Positions 30,282 through 39,170 of a stretch of 51,009 nucleotides of DNA are shown piece after piece. The DNA comes from Candidatus Muproteobacteria bacterium RIFCSPHIGHO2_12_FULL_60_33 (GTDB lineage Bacteria; Pseudomonadota; Gammaproteobacteria; Acidiferrobacterales; Sulfurifustaceae), in contig MFTB01000089.1 of the NCBI GenBank assembly GCA_001785195.1, positions 1 through 51,009 on the forward strand, given 5' to 3'. How positions within the stretch are numbered: position 1 is the first letter of the stretch; each line of letters starts with the position of its first letter. Position numbers and translations under genes: made by a program. Below the pieces are notes generated by a model. That model made no database searches. It had not been told where the DNA came from and was given only the letters and a program-made list of their open reading frames with translations.

Positions 30282-32255
30282 ATGAAAAGCCTCTGGAACG
30301 ACAAGGAAGCCGCGCCATTCCCGGGTGACCTGGGATTGCGCGTCTACACCTCGCGCCTGCTCGGGCGCGACAACACGCTCGTCCTGCACGGCGGCGGCAA
30401 CACCTCGGTCAAGATCGCGGAAAAAAATCTTCTCGGCGAAGACGAAACCCTGCTGTACGTGAAGGGCAGCGGCTGGGATTTGGAGCACATCGAGGCCGAG
30501 GGTTTTTCGCCCATCCACATCGATCGTTTGCTTAAGCTCGCGAAGCTCAAAAAATTGTCGGACCCGCAAATGATGAACGAATTGCTCACGCACAGGGTGC
30601 GGGCCTCGGCGCCCACGCCCTCGGTCGAGGCGATCCTGCACGCCATCCTCCCGTACCAGTACGTCGACCACACCCATGCCGACGCCGTGATCGCCATCAC
30701 CAATACGGCCGATGGTCTTTCACGCATCCGCGAGATTTACGGCGACAATGTGGTGGTCGTTCCCTACGTCATGCCCGGTTTCGATCTGGCGCGCCGCTGC
30801 GCCGAGCAGTTCGCCGCCGACGTGCGCAAGAACACCATCGGCATGGTGCTCATGAATCACGGGATTTTTTCCTTCGGCAAGACCGCGCAGGAATCCTACG
30901 AGCGCATGATCGACCTGGTCACGTGGGCGGAAAACTATCTGGCGAAGTACAAGGCCTGGGTGCTGCCGGAAGCCAGTGAAAAACCCATGGAGAAACCCCT
31001 GCGCCGGGAACTGGCCGGTCTGCGCCGTGAGCTGTCCGTCACCGCTGGCTTCCCGGTGATCCTTGCGGCGCATGAGGATGCCGCCAGTCTTGCGTTCGCG
31101 CGCCGCGAGGACATTGCCACGATCTCGCAGCAGGGACCGGCTACGCCGGACCACGTGCTCCGCACCAAGCGGGTGCCCATGGTGGGGCGCGATGTGAAGG
31201 CTTACGCCGAGGCGTACAAGAAATATTTCAACGAGCATGCGCCGAAGGCGAAAGAACCCAAGACCATGCTCGACCCCGCCCCGCGCGTGATTCTCGATCG
31301 CGAATTCGGCGTGGCCACCGTTGGGCGCAGCGCGAAAGATGCCGCCATTACTTATGACATCTACGCCCAGACGATGGAGGTCATCCAGCGCGCCACGGCG
31401 CTCGGCGGCTGGCAGGCGTTGTCGGCCAAGGACATTTTCGACGTGGAGTACTGGGACCTGGAGCAGGCCAAGCTCGTGGGTGGCGGCCGGCCGCCGGTGT
31501 TCGGCGGCGAAGTGGCGCTCGTGACCGGTGCCGCCTCCGGCATCGGCAAGGCCTGTGTGGATTCGCTGCTGGCACGCGGTGCGGCGGTGGTGGGGCTCGA
31601 TATCAATCCTGCCATCACCGGTCTCTATAGCCGTCCCGATTACCTCGGTTTAGTCAGCGACGTGACGGATGAAAAACAGCTCATTGAGGCGCTGGAAAAA
31701 ACCGCGTGTACTTTCGGTGGCCTCGACATGCTGATCCTGAATGCCGGCATCTTCCCGCCCGGCTGCCGCATCGACTCTTTGACCACGATGGAATGGGACA
31801 AGGTCATGCGGCTCAATCTTGATGCCAACCTGATGCTCCTGCGCGAGGCGCATCCGTTATTGAAGCTCGCGCCGAAGGGCGGGCGCGTGACCGTGATCGG
31901 TTCGAAGAACGTCCCGGCACCGGGACCCGGTGCCGCGGCCTACTCGGCCTCGAAGGCGGCACTGAACCAGCTCGCGCGCGTCGCCGCGCTCGAATGGGGT
32001 GCGGACAACATCCGCATCAACTCGCTGCACCCCAACGCCGTGTTCGACACCGGCATCTGGACCGAGGAAGTGTTACAGGCGCGCGCCAAGCACTACGGTC
32101 TCACGGTCGAGCAGTACAAGAAGAGAAATGTGCTCAAGGTGGAAGTCACGAGCCGTGACGTCGCTGAACTCGCCGCTGAAATGTGCGGCCCGCTGTTCGC
32201 CAAGACCACCGCCGCGCAGGTGCCGGTGGATGGCGGGAACGAGCGGGTTATATGA
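30282..32255 (+). CDS. Bifunctional class II aldolase / short-chain dehydrogenase
   Basis: 657 residues in two domains. The N-terminal class II aldolase/adducin domain (about 15-380) has LHGGGNTSVK, HTHADAVIAITNT and VLMNHGIFSFGKTAQESY with the metal-binding histidines. The C-terminal SDR domain (about 400-655) has the cofactor loop VTGAASGIGKACVDSLLARG, LNAGIF, the catalytic YSASKAALNQ and the terminal VPVDGGNERVI. Proteins of this fused architecture act on sugar or sugar phosphates and are often annotated as rhamnulose-1-phosphate aldolase/alcohol dehydrogenase. No rhamnose genes are adjacent, so the substrate is not settled. Confidence 0.9.
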   Translation: MKSLWNDKEAAPFPGDLGLRVYTSRLLGRDNTLVLHGGGNTSVKIAEKNLLGEDETLLYVKGSGWDLEHIEAEGFSPIHIDRLLKLAKLKKLSDPQMMNELLTHRVRASAPTPSVEAILHAILPYQYVDHTHADAVIAITNTADGLSRIREIYGDNVVVVPYVMPGFDLARRCAEQFAADVRKNTIGMVLMNHGIFSFGKTAQESYERMIDLVTWAENYLAKYKAWVLPEASEKPMEKPLRRELAGLRRELSVTAGFPVILAAHEDAASLAFARREDIATISQQGPATPDHVLRTKRVPMVGRDVKAYAEAYKKYFNEHAPKAKEPKTMLDPAPRVILDREFGVATVGRSAKDAAITYDIYAQTMEVIQRATALGGWQALSAKDIFDVEYWDLEQAKLVGGGRPPVFGGEVALVTGAASGIGKACVDSLLARGAAVVGLDINPAITGLYSRPDYLGLVSDVTDEKQLIEALEKTACTFGGLDMLILNAGIFPPGCRIDSLTTMEWDKVMRLNLDANLMLLREAHPLLKLAPKGGRVTVIGSKNVPAPGPGAAAYSASKAALNQLARVAALEWGADNIRINSLHPNAVFDTGIWTEEVLQARAKHYGLTVEQYKKRNVLKVEVTSRDVAELAAEMCGPLFAKTTAAQVPVDGGNERVI

Positions 32256-32263
32256 GTTTTCAA

Positions 32264-32331
32264 CGCCAAGGCGCAAAGGGCGCAAAGAAAAACCCGGGAA
32301 AATAACTGAAAAAATCTTTGCGTCTTTGCGT
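32264..32331. repeat. Inverted 8-bp tandem repeat element (CGCAAAGA type), copy 2
   Basis: The left arm is CGCCAAGG, CGCAAAGGG, CGCAAAGA (32264-32288). The right arm is TCTTTGCG, TCTTTGCG (32315-32330). It lies between the convergent stops of the aldolase/SDR gene (32255) and the NUDIX gene (32357), and is the same family as 24879-25027. Confidence 0.87.
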
Positions 32332-32356
32332 CGAAAATTAATAAATCAGAGTTTCC

Positions 32357-32770
32357 CTAAATTATTTTCCCAGCCCAATCCAACACCGCCAGCACCCGCG
32401 GTACCAGTAATCCCCGCGCGGCGTCGTATTCCAGCCAGCGGAATTCATCGTGCTCCGGTTTGCCGAGTTCGGCGGTGACAGGGAGAAAGACTTCGCCTTG
32501 GGGCGATTCTGCGAGGTAATAGCGCGCGATCTTGTTCTTGCCGTAGGGTTCGGTTTCGATAAATTCGTGCCCCCAATGAAAGTGGAGGCCGGTCAGCGTG
32601 GTTTCTTCCTCTACCTCGCGGATCGCCGCGGCCAGCGGTTCTTCGCCAGGCTCGACCATGCCCTTGGAAAAATCCCAGTAATCACGGACGCGCAATAGCA
32701 GGTAATGATATTGATCGTCGAAGCGTCGTACTAACACTACTCCTGCCGAAAGAGCCGGTTTGGCATTCAT
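32357..32770 (-). CDS. NUDIX hydrolase, dinucleoside polyphosphate type
   Basis: 137 residues. The Nudix box reads GMVEPGEEPLAAAIREVEEE and fits G-x5-E-x7-R-E-x-x-E-E. The start SAGVVLVRR and the segment DYWDFSKGMVEPGE resemble small bis(5'-nucleosyl)-tetraphosphatases that cleave Ap4A-like signals, but the substrate is inferred. It is transcribed away from fccAB's terminator and flanked on both sides by repeat elements. Confidence 0.85.
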   Translation of the reverse strand: MNAKPALSAGVVLVRRFDDQYHYLLLRVRDYWDFSKGMVEPGEEPLAAAIREVEEETTLTGLHFHWGHEFIETEPYGKNKIARYYLAESPQGEVFLPVTAELGKPEHDEFRWLEYDAARGLLVPRVLAVLDWAGKII

Positions 32771-32804
32771 TGTGGCTTAGAACTCATAACAAAAAGAAAA
32801 ATTA

Positions 32805-33054
32805 GACAGGATTCACAGGATTAACAAAATTTTTTATTCACAAGATTTTTAATCCTGACAATTCTGTCTGGAACAGAATTGGACGGCCGAAGGCCGCCCG
32901 CCGGGTGTACGCCAGGGGCGAGGTGGACAAGAAGACGGTCCGGGGGATCGTCTTCCCGCCGAGCGGGCCGCCAGGGATGGCGGCCCTGGACTTTCGAGCG
33001 CCGCGGGACGCAAAGCGAGAAAGGCGTGCATCAAAATCCTGTTAATCCTGTCCG
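32805..33054. repeat. Composite repeat: 9-bp arms with nested hairpin pair
   Basis: The left arm is ACAGGATTC, ACAGGATTA, ACAAAATTT (32806-32832). An inner right arm AATCCTGACAATTCTGTC (about 32850-32868) follows. Then comes GC-rich cargo with hairpins GAAGACG/CGTCTTC (32931-32955) and GGGCCGCCA/TGGCGGCCC (32965-32986, loop GGGA). The outer right arm is TCCTGTTAA, TCCTGTCCG (33037-33054). The two cargo hairpins have the same 9-nt spacing as the pair at 17229-17286. No credible gene in 32771-33150. Confidence 0.8.
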
Positions 33055-33093
33055 TTCATTTTGTTAGAGGCTCTTAGTGTTTGCGGGGATGAG

Positions 33094-33126
33094 ACAAAAA
33101 ACAAGGGCGGCCGAAGCCGCCCTTGT
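33094..33126 (-). terminator. Intrinsic terminator of fccAB
   Basis: Read on the minus strand: ACAAGGGCGGC, loop TTCG, GCCGCCCTTGT, then TTTTTGT. This is a perfect 11-bp stem with a UUCG-type tetraloop and a T-tract, 25 bp after the fccB stop. Confidence 0.93.
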
Positions 33127-33150
33127 CACGCTGCATGACTTAAACCGTGA

Positions 33151-34443
33151 TCAGCCCCAGATGTCGGCGGTGATGCTCTGGTACCAGCCGACGGTGTACT
33201 TGGCCTCGTTCTCGCGGAAGGAGTCCGGCGCATCTTTCGGACTCACGCCGCCCGCGCCCGGCACCTCGGTGATGCCTTTCTCCGTCACCTTGTACACGCC
33301 CGCGACCGAGATGCCGTACTTCGGCGCGATCAGGCTGTAGCAGGTGTTGACCAGCGAGCTCTCGGCCGGGGTTTCGCCCTTGAACAGGGCCACGATGGCG
33401 GCGGCGCACATCTTGGCCTCGCTGCTGGCGGCAAAGGCCGACTTCGGCAGCGCGCCGGCGATCGAGGAATCGCCGATGACGTGCACGCCGGGCTGCATCT
33501 TGGACTCGAAGGTCCTGGGGTCCACCGGGCACCAGCCCTTGTCGTCGGCCAGGCCGGAGGCCAGCGCGATCTTGCCCGCGGTCTGCGGCGGAATGAGGTT
33601 CACCACCGCGGCCTTGTGCTTGTCGAGCGTGGTGTCCACGACCATCTTCTTGGTGTCCACGGCCATGACCACGCCGCCCTTGGCGCCCGGCACCCACTCG
33701 ATCATGTCGCCGTAGACCTTTTTCCAGCCGTCCAGGAACAGCCCCTGCTTGGAGAATGCGTCCTTGGCATCCAGGATGAGCACCTTGGATTTCGGTTTGT
33801 GCTCCTTGAGGTAGTGCGCGATCATGCCGGCGCGCTCATACGGCCCCGGCGGGCAGCGGAACGGGTTGGCCGGGGCCGCGATCACCACCACGCCGCCGTC
33901 CTTCATGGCCTTGAGTTTCGATTGCAGCAGCACCGTTTGCGGGCCGGCCTTCCAGGCGTGCGGCATGATTTCCGCGGCCTTTTCGCTGTAGCCTTCGATG
34001 GTGTCGAACTTGAAATCAATGCCCGGTGAAACGACGAGACGGTCGTAGGACAGCGTCTTGCCGCTCTTGAGCGTGACCTTCTTGCCGGCCGCGTCGATGG
34101 CCGTCACGGTGTCGTGCATGACATTGACGCCGTGTTTCTTTTTCAGCGCGTCGAAGCCGTGGGTGATGGAGTCCATCGTGCGCAGGCCGCCCAGCACGAG
34201 ATTGCTGAACGGGCAGGTGATGAACTTTGCATTCGGTTCCACCAGCGTTACGGCGATGCCGGGATCGAGCCGGCGCAGGTATTTGGTGCAGGTGGCGCCG
34301 CCGAAGCCGCCGCCCACCACGACCACGCGCGCGCTGCCCTTGCCGCCTTCGGCGGCGCGAGCGAGCGCGGCATGACCGAGCACACCGGCGGCGGAAGCCG
34401 CCCCGGCGATTTTGAGAAAGTCTCTGCGTGTAATTTTGCTCAT
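33151..34443 (-). CDS. fccB: Sulfide dehydrogenase, flavocytochrome c flavoprotein subunit
   Basis: 430 residues. It oxidises sulfide to sulfane sulfur in the periplasm and passes electrons to FccA. A Tat signal is present ([17 protein letters not shown]). The FAD-binding motif is [13 protein letters not shown] (about 40-52). The region FITCPFSN (Cys77) matches the segment whose cysteine covalently binds FAD in flavocytochrome c. The likely redox cysteine pair is in PFRCPPGPY (Cys197) and NTCYSLI (Cys368), as in FccB and related sulfide:quinone oxidoreductases. A second conserved segment is [20 protein letters not shown]. It is 9 bp downstream of fccA and followed by a strong terminator. Confidence 0.95.
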   Translation of the reverse strand: MSKITRRDFLKIAGAASAAGVLGHAALARAAEGGKGSARVVVVGGGFGGATCTKYLRRLDPGIAVTLVEPNAKFITCPFSNLVLGGLRTMDSITHGFDALKKKHGVNVMHDTVTAIDAAGKKVTLKSGKTLSYDRLVVSPGIDFKFDTIEGYSEKAAEIMPHAWKAGPQTVLLQSKLKAMKDGGVVVIAAPANPFRCPPGPYERAGMIAHYLKEHKPKSKVLILDAKDAFSKQGLFLDGWKKVYGDMIEWVPGAKGGVVMAVDTKKMVVDTTLDKHKAAVVNLIPPQTAGKIALASGLADDKGWCPVDPRTFESKMQPGVHVIGDSSIAGALPKSAFAASSEAKMCAAAIVALFKGETPAESSLVNTCYSLIAPKYGISVAGVYKVTEKGITEVPGAGGVSPKDAPDSFRENEAKYTVGWYQSITADIWG

Positions 34444-34452
34444 GTCATCCCC

Positions 34453-34842
34453 CTATTTGAGATTGGTGCCGATGTAGTTGGCGAGGGCCTCGAGTTCCGC
34501 GTCGGTGTAGCCTTTGGCAAGGCGCATCATCACCGTGGCGGGAAGCTCACCGGACTTGAACCCCTTGAGCATGGTTTCCGCCTGCTTCGCGTTCATGCCG
34601 GTAAGGCCCGGGATGGAACCGGCGCTGCGGCCGTCGGTGCCGTGACACGAGTAGCAGGTGCTGATCATGTTCCGCACCGCGGCCGGAGTGGGCGGTGGCG
34701 CGGGCGGGGTAACCGCCGCCGGGGCCGGCGCGACGGCCGCCGTCGGTGCCGCGGCTTTGGCGGGCGCCGGCGGGGGTTCCGTGGCGCAGCCGACCAGGGC
34801 GGCCCCGAGCAACAATGTCAGTGTGTGATTTTTGAACCGCAT
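34453..34842 (-). CDS. fccA: Monohaem cytochrome c lipoprotein, FccA-like
   Basis: 129 residues. The lipoprotein signal ends ALVGC (Cys19), and a 35-residue Ala/Pro linker follows. A single-haem class I cytochrome domain carries STCYSCHG (C63, C66, H67), MNAKQAETMLKGFKSG and a methionine-containing segment ATVMMRLAKGYTDAELEALA that supplies the axial Met. It probably accepts electrons from FccB. Classic FccA is soluble and often dihaem; this one is monohaem and lipid-anchored. A near-perfect AAGGAGGT lies just before ATG 34842. Confidence 0.88.
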   Translation of the reverse strand: MRFKNHTLTLLLGAALVGCATEPPPAPAKAAAPTAAVAPAPAAVTPPAPPPTPAAVRNMISTCYSCHGTDGRSAGSIPGLTGMNAKQAETMLKGFKSGELPATVMMRLAKGYTDAELEALANYIGTNLK

Positions 34843-35182
34843 TAGGCACCTCCTTTTGTGGATAAATCAGTCATCCGTCCGTATGCCGGAGATACGGGAA
34901 ACGGCCGGCGAACGCGCGATCCGCCGACTGGATCAGGAACTGCTTCAAAATTTTTTTGATCGGGCACGCTGAACTCGCCGCACCCGCAAGATTCCCTCTC
35001 CCGGAGACTGGGCTTCTCCTGTCGGTTATCTAACTCCTTTCATTCGGGGATGGCAAGCTGCGAGCAAACAGCCCATGCCTCCTTGTGTTTTTCAGCGCCT
35101 GTTCTGCCAATCTGTCATTGTCAGAAAGAGTGCGGCGCAATTTCTCTGAACGACGGTTTCGTTTGAAAACCGGATTCGAGCT
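34843..35182. other. Leader/promoter region of fccAB, no gene seen
   Basis: About 340 bp upstream of fccA. Apart from the fccA ribosome-binding site next to 34842, I see no gene, strong repeat or convincing promoter. An A/T-rich run (AAAATTTTTTT near 34950) interrupts otherwise GC-rich DNA. Confidence 0.5.
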
Positions 35183-35450
35183 TTATTTCCGGGCTTTCGG
35201 CGGCGGCGCCAGCATATCGATGCGCTCGCTGGCACTCGGCATCAGCACCGGTGCCTGTAACAGACGCAAACGTCGGGCCAACGCCTCCATCGGTTCGGGC
35301 TCGCCATGTACCAGCGCCACCGCGGGACGGCATTCATTGTGCCGCGGTGCGGCTGAAAATCAGGTTCGGCATGGTGAAGGGGTCGCCGCAGCGCACCATC
35401 AGGCACGAGCCGGTGACTTCCCGGGCAGCGCCGAAGAATTGGATTTCCAT
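35183..35450 (-). pseudogene. MBL-fold RNA hydrolase (RMMBL type), internally deleted fossil
   Basis: Reading the minus strand from ATG 35448-35450 gives MEIQFFGAAREVTGSCLMVR, the N-terminal signature of metallo-beta-lactamase-fold RNA hydrolases of the CPSF/beta-CASP class. After 22 residues it jumps to DPFTMPNLIFSRTAAQ, which resembles the mid-protein LPxLxFxRT region of the family, then hits a TGA. Shifting frame, the sequence resumes as RPAVALVHGEPEPMEALARR and continues to the stop at 35183-35185. That is the C-terminal RMMBL segment. Full-length members are about 450-470 residues, so more than 1 kb has been lost in at least two deletions, and the frame is broken. No active product is expected. 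Confidence 0.8.
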
Positions 35451-35577
35451 TGCGAGACCCCGGGTCAGGATGGATTTGCCGTGGCCATTATCGCAGGAAA
35501 TCGTGGCCGGTTCTTTTGCTTTCCGAGATGTTTGGCGTTTAAACTCTCCGCTCTGGATTCATGCCAAGGAGACGATC

Positions 35578-36144
35578 ATGAATAAATACAAATCCCGGTT
35601 GCGGGTACTGCTGGTGATTGCCGTGGCCGCGCTGGCGGCCTGCGCGGGCCAGACCCGGCTCGAGAGCGATCTCGGCATCAAAGGCGCCCCGGAATGGGTC
35701 AACAAGGGCACAAGCTATGTTAATGACAAGGACGGCCGGCTGTTTCACGGCGTGGGCTCGGCCTCGCCCATGGGCGATGTGACGCTGCAACGTGCCACCG
35801 CCGATGACCGGGCGCGCGCGGAACTCGCGCGTATCTTGTCCTCGTATCTAGATGTGGTCTCGAGCGACTACCAGTCAGCGGCGCGCTCGGGCGATAGCAA
35901 GGTTTCCGAAGAGGCCGTCTCGCGCCAGATCAAGAATTTGTCCAAGGTGAACCTGGCGGGTGCGAAGATCATCGCCCGCTGGCAGGACAAAAAAACCAGC
36001 CTCGTCTATGCGATCGCCGAACTCGACATGAAACAGGTCAAGGGCACCGTGTCGGCGGCGCAGGACATGAACGCCGACATGCGGCGCTATCTCGAAAACA
36101 ACGCCGACAATATTTTTGACCGGGTGACAAAGGAGAAACAGTGA
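35578..36144 (+). CDS. LPP20-family lipoprotein (first gene of lipoprotein operon)
   Basis: 188 residues. A lipoprotein signal ends AALAAC (Cys22). The LPP20 domain follows, starting GAPEWVNKGTSYV, with HGVGSAS, TADDRARAELARIL and a C-terminal SLVYAIAELDMKQVK. AAGGAGA (35566-35572) gives a good ribosome-binding site. The function of LPP20 proteins is poorly known; they are envelope lipoproteins. It overlaps the next gene in a TGATG arrangement. Confidence 0.85.
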   Translation: MNKYKSRLRVLLVIAVAALAACAGQTRLESDLGIKGAPEWVNKGTSYVNDKDGRLFHGVGSASPMGDVTLQRATADDRARAELARILSSYLDVVSSDYQSAARSGDSKVSEEAVSRQIKNLSKVNLAGAKIIARWQDKKTSLVYAIAELDMKQVKGTVSAAQDMNADMRRYLENNADNIFDRVTKEKQ

Positions 36145-36764
36145 TGGGCTTTCCATTCCGCGTTGATGCAAGACTGGTTTCGGCGCTGGCGATTTTCCTG
36201 CCCGCGCTTTTTGTCGCCGGTTGCGGCACGTCGGTGGAGCGCATGGACACGGCCGAGGTCAAGGATCTGTCCGGCGCGTGGAACGACACCGACTCGCGCC
36301 TCGTGTCCGAGGAGATGATCCAGGACGTGCTGTCGCGCGACTGGCTGCTGGAGTTCACGCGCAAGCACAACAAGAAGCCCGCCGTGATCGTGGGCGAGGT
36401 GCTTAATCTCAGCCATGAGCACGTTAACGTGAACACCTTTACGGCCGACATGGAGCGCGCGCTCATCAATTCCGGCAAGGTCCAGTTCGTCGCCTCCAAG
36501 GGCGAGCGCGGCGAGGTCCGCGAGGAGCGCAAGGACCAGGACATTCACGCCGCCGAGGCCACGCGCAAACCCATGGGTCAGGAGCTGGGCGCCGATTACA
36601 TGCTGAAGGGCACGATCAACACCATCCTTGATACTTCCGGCTCCAGCCAGGTGAGGTATTACCAGGTGGACCTCACGCTCATCGGTCTGGCGGACAACGT
36701 CAAGGCCTGGGTGGGGCAGAAGAAGATCAAGAAGCTCGTCAAACGCGGGAATCTCCGTTACTGA
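36144..36764 (+). CDS. LpoB-like penicillin-binding protein activator lipoprotein
   Basis: 206 residues. A lipoprotein signal ends ALFVAGC (Cys27). The domain contains LSGAWNDTDSRLVSEEMIQD, PAVIVGEVLNLSHEHVNVNT, LINSGKVQFVASKGER, QELGADYMLKGTINTI and YYQVDLTLIGL, which is the LpoB family pattern. LpoB reaches through the periplasm from the outer membrane to stimulate PBP1B. The PBP in this window is PBP1A, so its true partner is open. A GTG one codon upstream (36141) is an alternative start. Confidence 0.87.
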   Translation: MGFPFRVDARLVSALAIFLPALFVAGCGTSVERMDTAEVKDLSGAWNDTDSRLVSEEMIQDVLSRDWLLEFTRKHNKKPAVIVGEVLNLSHEHVNVNTFTADMERALINSGKVQFVASKGERGEVREERKDQDIHAAEATRKPMGQELGADYMLKGTINTILDTSGSSQVRYYQVDLTLIGLADNVKAWVGQKKIKKLVKRGNLRY

Positions 36765-36780
36765 TAGCGGGGGCGCCGTC

Positions 36781-38148
36781 ATGCGCGCCCGGCGCGGCAT
36801 CGTCACTTTCCCGCTGCTGGCAGGGCCTCTCTTCGCGGCCATGTTGCTGTTTGCCGGCTGCGCTACCTACAGCGACTCGTTTTCCGTTATTGAAAACGAC
36901 ATGGCCGCCCAGCGTTTCGAGGCGGCATTGCAGGAACTCGAAAGACAGCGTCACCCCGCTCGCGATCAGGTGGTCTACCTTCTGAACAAGGCGATGCTCG
37001 AGCGCATGAAAGGTGATTTCACCGTTTCCAACCGGACATTCGAAGCCGCCAAGTCGCGCATGGAGGAACTTTACGGCCTAAGTTTGCGGGAACAGGCGCT
37101 TTCGGTCGTGGTCAACGACGCCACGCGCAGTTATGCCGGCGAGGAATTCGAACGGGTCCTGGTGCACCTGTACATAGCGCTTAACTATCTGCAATTGGGC
37201 GACCTCACCAACGCACGCGTGGAAGCCCTGCAGGTGGACGAGCGACTGCGCGAAATTACCCAGAAACTCCCGCAAAACCGTTATACCGAGGATGCATTGG
37301 CGCGTTATCTCACCGGCATGATTTACGAGGAGCGGGGGGAGTACAGCGATGCCATGATCGCCTACCGCAAGGCCTACGAAGCATACCGCGAGTACCGCCG
37401 GAAATATTTTGTGGACATCCCGGATACGCTCAAGCGCGATCTGCTGCGATTAGCGCAGCAGATGGGCCTGACCGGTGAAATGCAACAGTACCAGAACGAA
37501 TTTCATATTACGCACTGGATGAGCACCGCCGAACTCGCGCAGCAGGGTGAACTCGTTTTCCTCCTGCACGACGGCCTTGCTCCCATCAAGCGTGAACATG
37601 CGGTGACTGTCGTGGACCCCGCGTCCGGCCATCTGGTTCGTATCGCCGTGCCTTATTACGAAACGCGTCCCACGCCGGTAAACCGCGTGCGTGTGATGGC
37701 GGGAAGTTCAGTCGCCTCGGCCGAGGTGGCGGAAGACATCAGCGCCATCGCCTTCAAGGATCTCGAAACCAAGATGCCGGCGATTACCGCACGTGCCCTG
37801 GCGCGTGCCGTGCTCAAGGCGCAAATGGCCAAGGCCGCGCGCGAGAACGCGCGGCAGCAGAACCAGAACAACGCGGGCGCGGCCGTGGCCGCCATGGCGG
37901 TGGAAATCGCCGGAGTGGTGACGGAACGCGCGGATACGCGCAGCTGGTTGACGTTACCGTCGCGCATTCATCTGGCGCGCCTGCCCTTGCCGCCCGGAAA
38001 CTACGCGGTTAAAGTCGATCTGCTGGGCGATGACGGCCGGATCGTTTCCACCCGGGAATACGCCAACATCGTCTTGCGCCGGGGCGCGAAGACCTATCTC
38101 TCGCTCCACTGGATTCCGCCATACGTTCCAACAAGGAGATCAAGATGA
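36781..38148 (+). CDS. Tetratricopeptide-like lipoprotein, COG3014 family
   Basis: 455 residues. A lipoprotein signal ends LLFAGC (Cys27). The N-terminal half is helical and TPR-like (AALQELERQRHPARDQVVYL, YIALNYLQLGDLTNARVEAL, LARYLTGMIYEERGEYSDAM). The C-terminal part is beta-rich and begins GELVFLLHDGLAPIKREHAV. It fits the conserved COG3014 family of unknown function that is commonly found next to LpoB-like and LPP20 genes. The stop overlaps the next start by ATGA. Confidence 0.82.
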   Translation: MRARRGIVTFPLLAGPLFAAMLLFAGCATYSDSFSVIENDMAAQRFEAALQELERQRHPARDQVVYLLNKAMLERMKGDFTVSNRTFEAAKSRMEELYGLSLREQALSVVVNDATRSYAGEEFERVLVHLYIALNYLQLGDLTNARVEALQVDERLREITQKLPQNRYTEDALARYLTGMIYEERGEYSDAMIAYRKAYEAYREYRRKYFVDIPDTLKRDLLRLAQQMGLTGEMQQYQNEFHITHWMSTAELAQQGELVFLLHDGLAPIKREHAVTVVDPASGHLVRIAVPYYETRPTPVNRVRVMAGSSVASAEVAEDISAIAFKDLETKMPAITARALARAVLKAQMAKAARENARQQNQNNAGAAVAAMAVEIAGVVTERADTRSWLTLPSRIHLARLPLPPGNYAVKVDLLGDDGRIVSTREYANIVLRRGAKTYLSLHWIPPYVPTRRSR

Positions 38149-39167
38149 AAATCCTGTTTGCGGCGATAATGGGATTGACGCTGCTCGCCGCCGCCGGCTG
38201 CGCCACGCGTTCCGCCATGCCGGACTGGGTCAACGGCCCAGCCGAAAAGTATCAAAGCGAGCAATACCTGATCGGGCGCGGTCAGGCGGCCACGGCGGAG
38301 GAGGCGCGCGACCGGGCGCGCGCGGATCTCGCCAAGATATTCGAGGTGTCGGTCGCGGTGGAGAGCCAGGACGTTCAAACCTTCAGTCTGAAATCGCCAG
38401 GCGCCGGCAATGAGACCGGACCCGCCGGCGAATATGCCGCACAGGCCTCGCGCCGCATCACCACCCGTGCCGATCAGATTATCCAGGGGATCCAGATCGC
38501 CGAGGTCTGGCAGGACCCGCTGACCAAGACGCAGCATGCGCTGGCGGTGCTGCCGCGCTTACAAGCTTCAATGCGCCTGCACCAGGAAATCGAGCGCCTC
38601 GATGCCGCCACGCGCAAATATCTTGAGGAGTCACGCGGCGCGACCGACCTTCTGGTCAAGATCGGGGCTGCCGACCGCGCACTCGGGACACAGCTCGAGC
38701 GCACCGGCTATCAGAAATCCTTGCGCGTCGTGGACCCGACCGGGCGCGGCGCGGAACCCGAATGGAACACCGCCAGGCTCAGCGCCGATCTCGCTGATCT
38801 GCTTAAGCGCGTGCATGTGGCAGCACAAGTCGCACCGGATGCGCCACCAGGCTTTGCCACGGCCGTCAACGGCGCGTTGGCTGGCGCCGGTTTTCTGATC
38901 GAGACCGGCGAGAAACCGGAGTACGTTCTGGTCGCGAATCTGGTGTTGGAAGATCTGGGCTTGCGGGATGGCTGGTACTGGCAGCGCGGCGCGTTGGAAG
39001 TCACGCTTCGGGAGACCGCCGCCAATCGCGTACGCGGCAGCCGGCGTTGGGACATCAAGGTTTCAGCCCAGGATCACGCCGTGTCCCGCCAGCGGGCGCT
39101 GGATCAGGTCGCTGCCATTCTGGGGCGGGAGTTGCGCGAAACAGTGGTCGGTTTCGCGTCGCCCTGA
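38145..39167 (+). CDS. LPP20-family lipoprotein (last gene of lipoprotein operon)
   Basis: 340 residues. A lipoprotein signal ends LAAAGC (Cys19). The LPP20 region includes MPDWVNGPAEKYQSEQYLIG, GQAATAEEARDRARADLAKI and WQDPLTKTQHALAVLPR. A long C-terminal extension (about 170-340), absent from the first LPP20 protein of the operon, resembles another LPP20-like or LpoA/CsgG-like alpha/beta fold (EKPEYVLVANLVLEDLGL). ATGA overlap with the COG3014 gene places all four lipoproteins in one translationally linked operon. Confidence 0.8.
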   Translation: MKILFAAIMGLTLLAAAGCATRSAMPDWVNGPAEKYQSEQYLIGRGQAATAEEARDRARADLAKIFEVSVAVESQDVQTFSLKSPGAGNETGPAGEYAAQASRRITTRADQIIQGIQIAEVWQDPLTKTQHALAVLPRLQASMRLHQEIERLDAATRKYLEESRGATDLLVKIGAADRALGTQLERTGYQKSLRVVDPTGRGAEPEWNTARLSADLADLLKRVHVAAQVAPDAPPGFATAVNGALAGAGFLIETGEKPEYVLVANLVLEDLGLRDGWYWQRGALEVTLRETAANRVRGSRRWDIKVSAQDHAVSRQRALDQVAAILGRELRETVVGFASP

Positions 39168-39170
39168 ACG

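Noticed and set aside
35085-35585. 166-codon plus-strand frame in the gap before the lipoprotein operon
   Set aside because: It runs antisense across the MBL-fold fossil and into the first lipoprotein start. Its sequence has no protein-like pattern.
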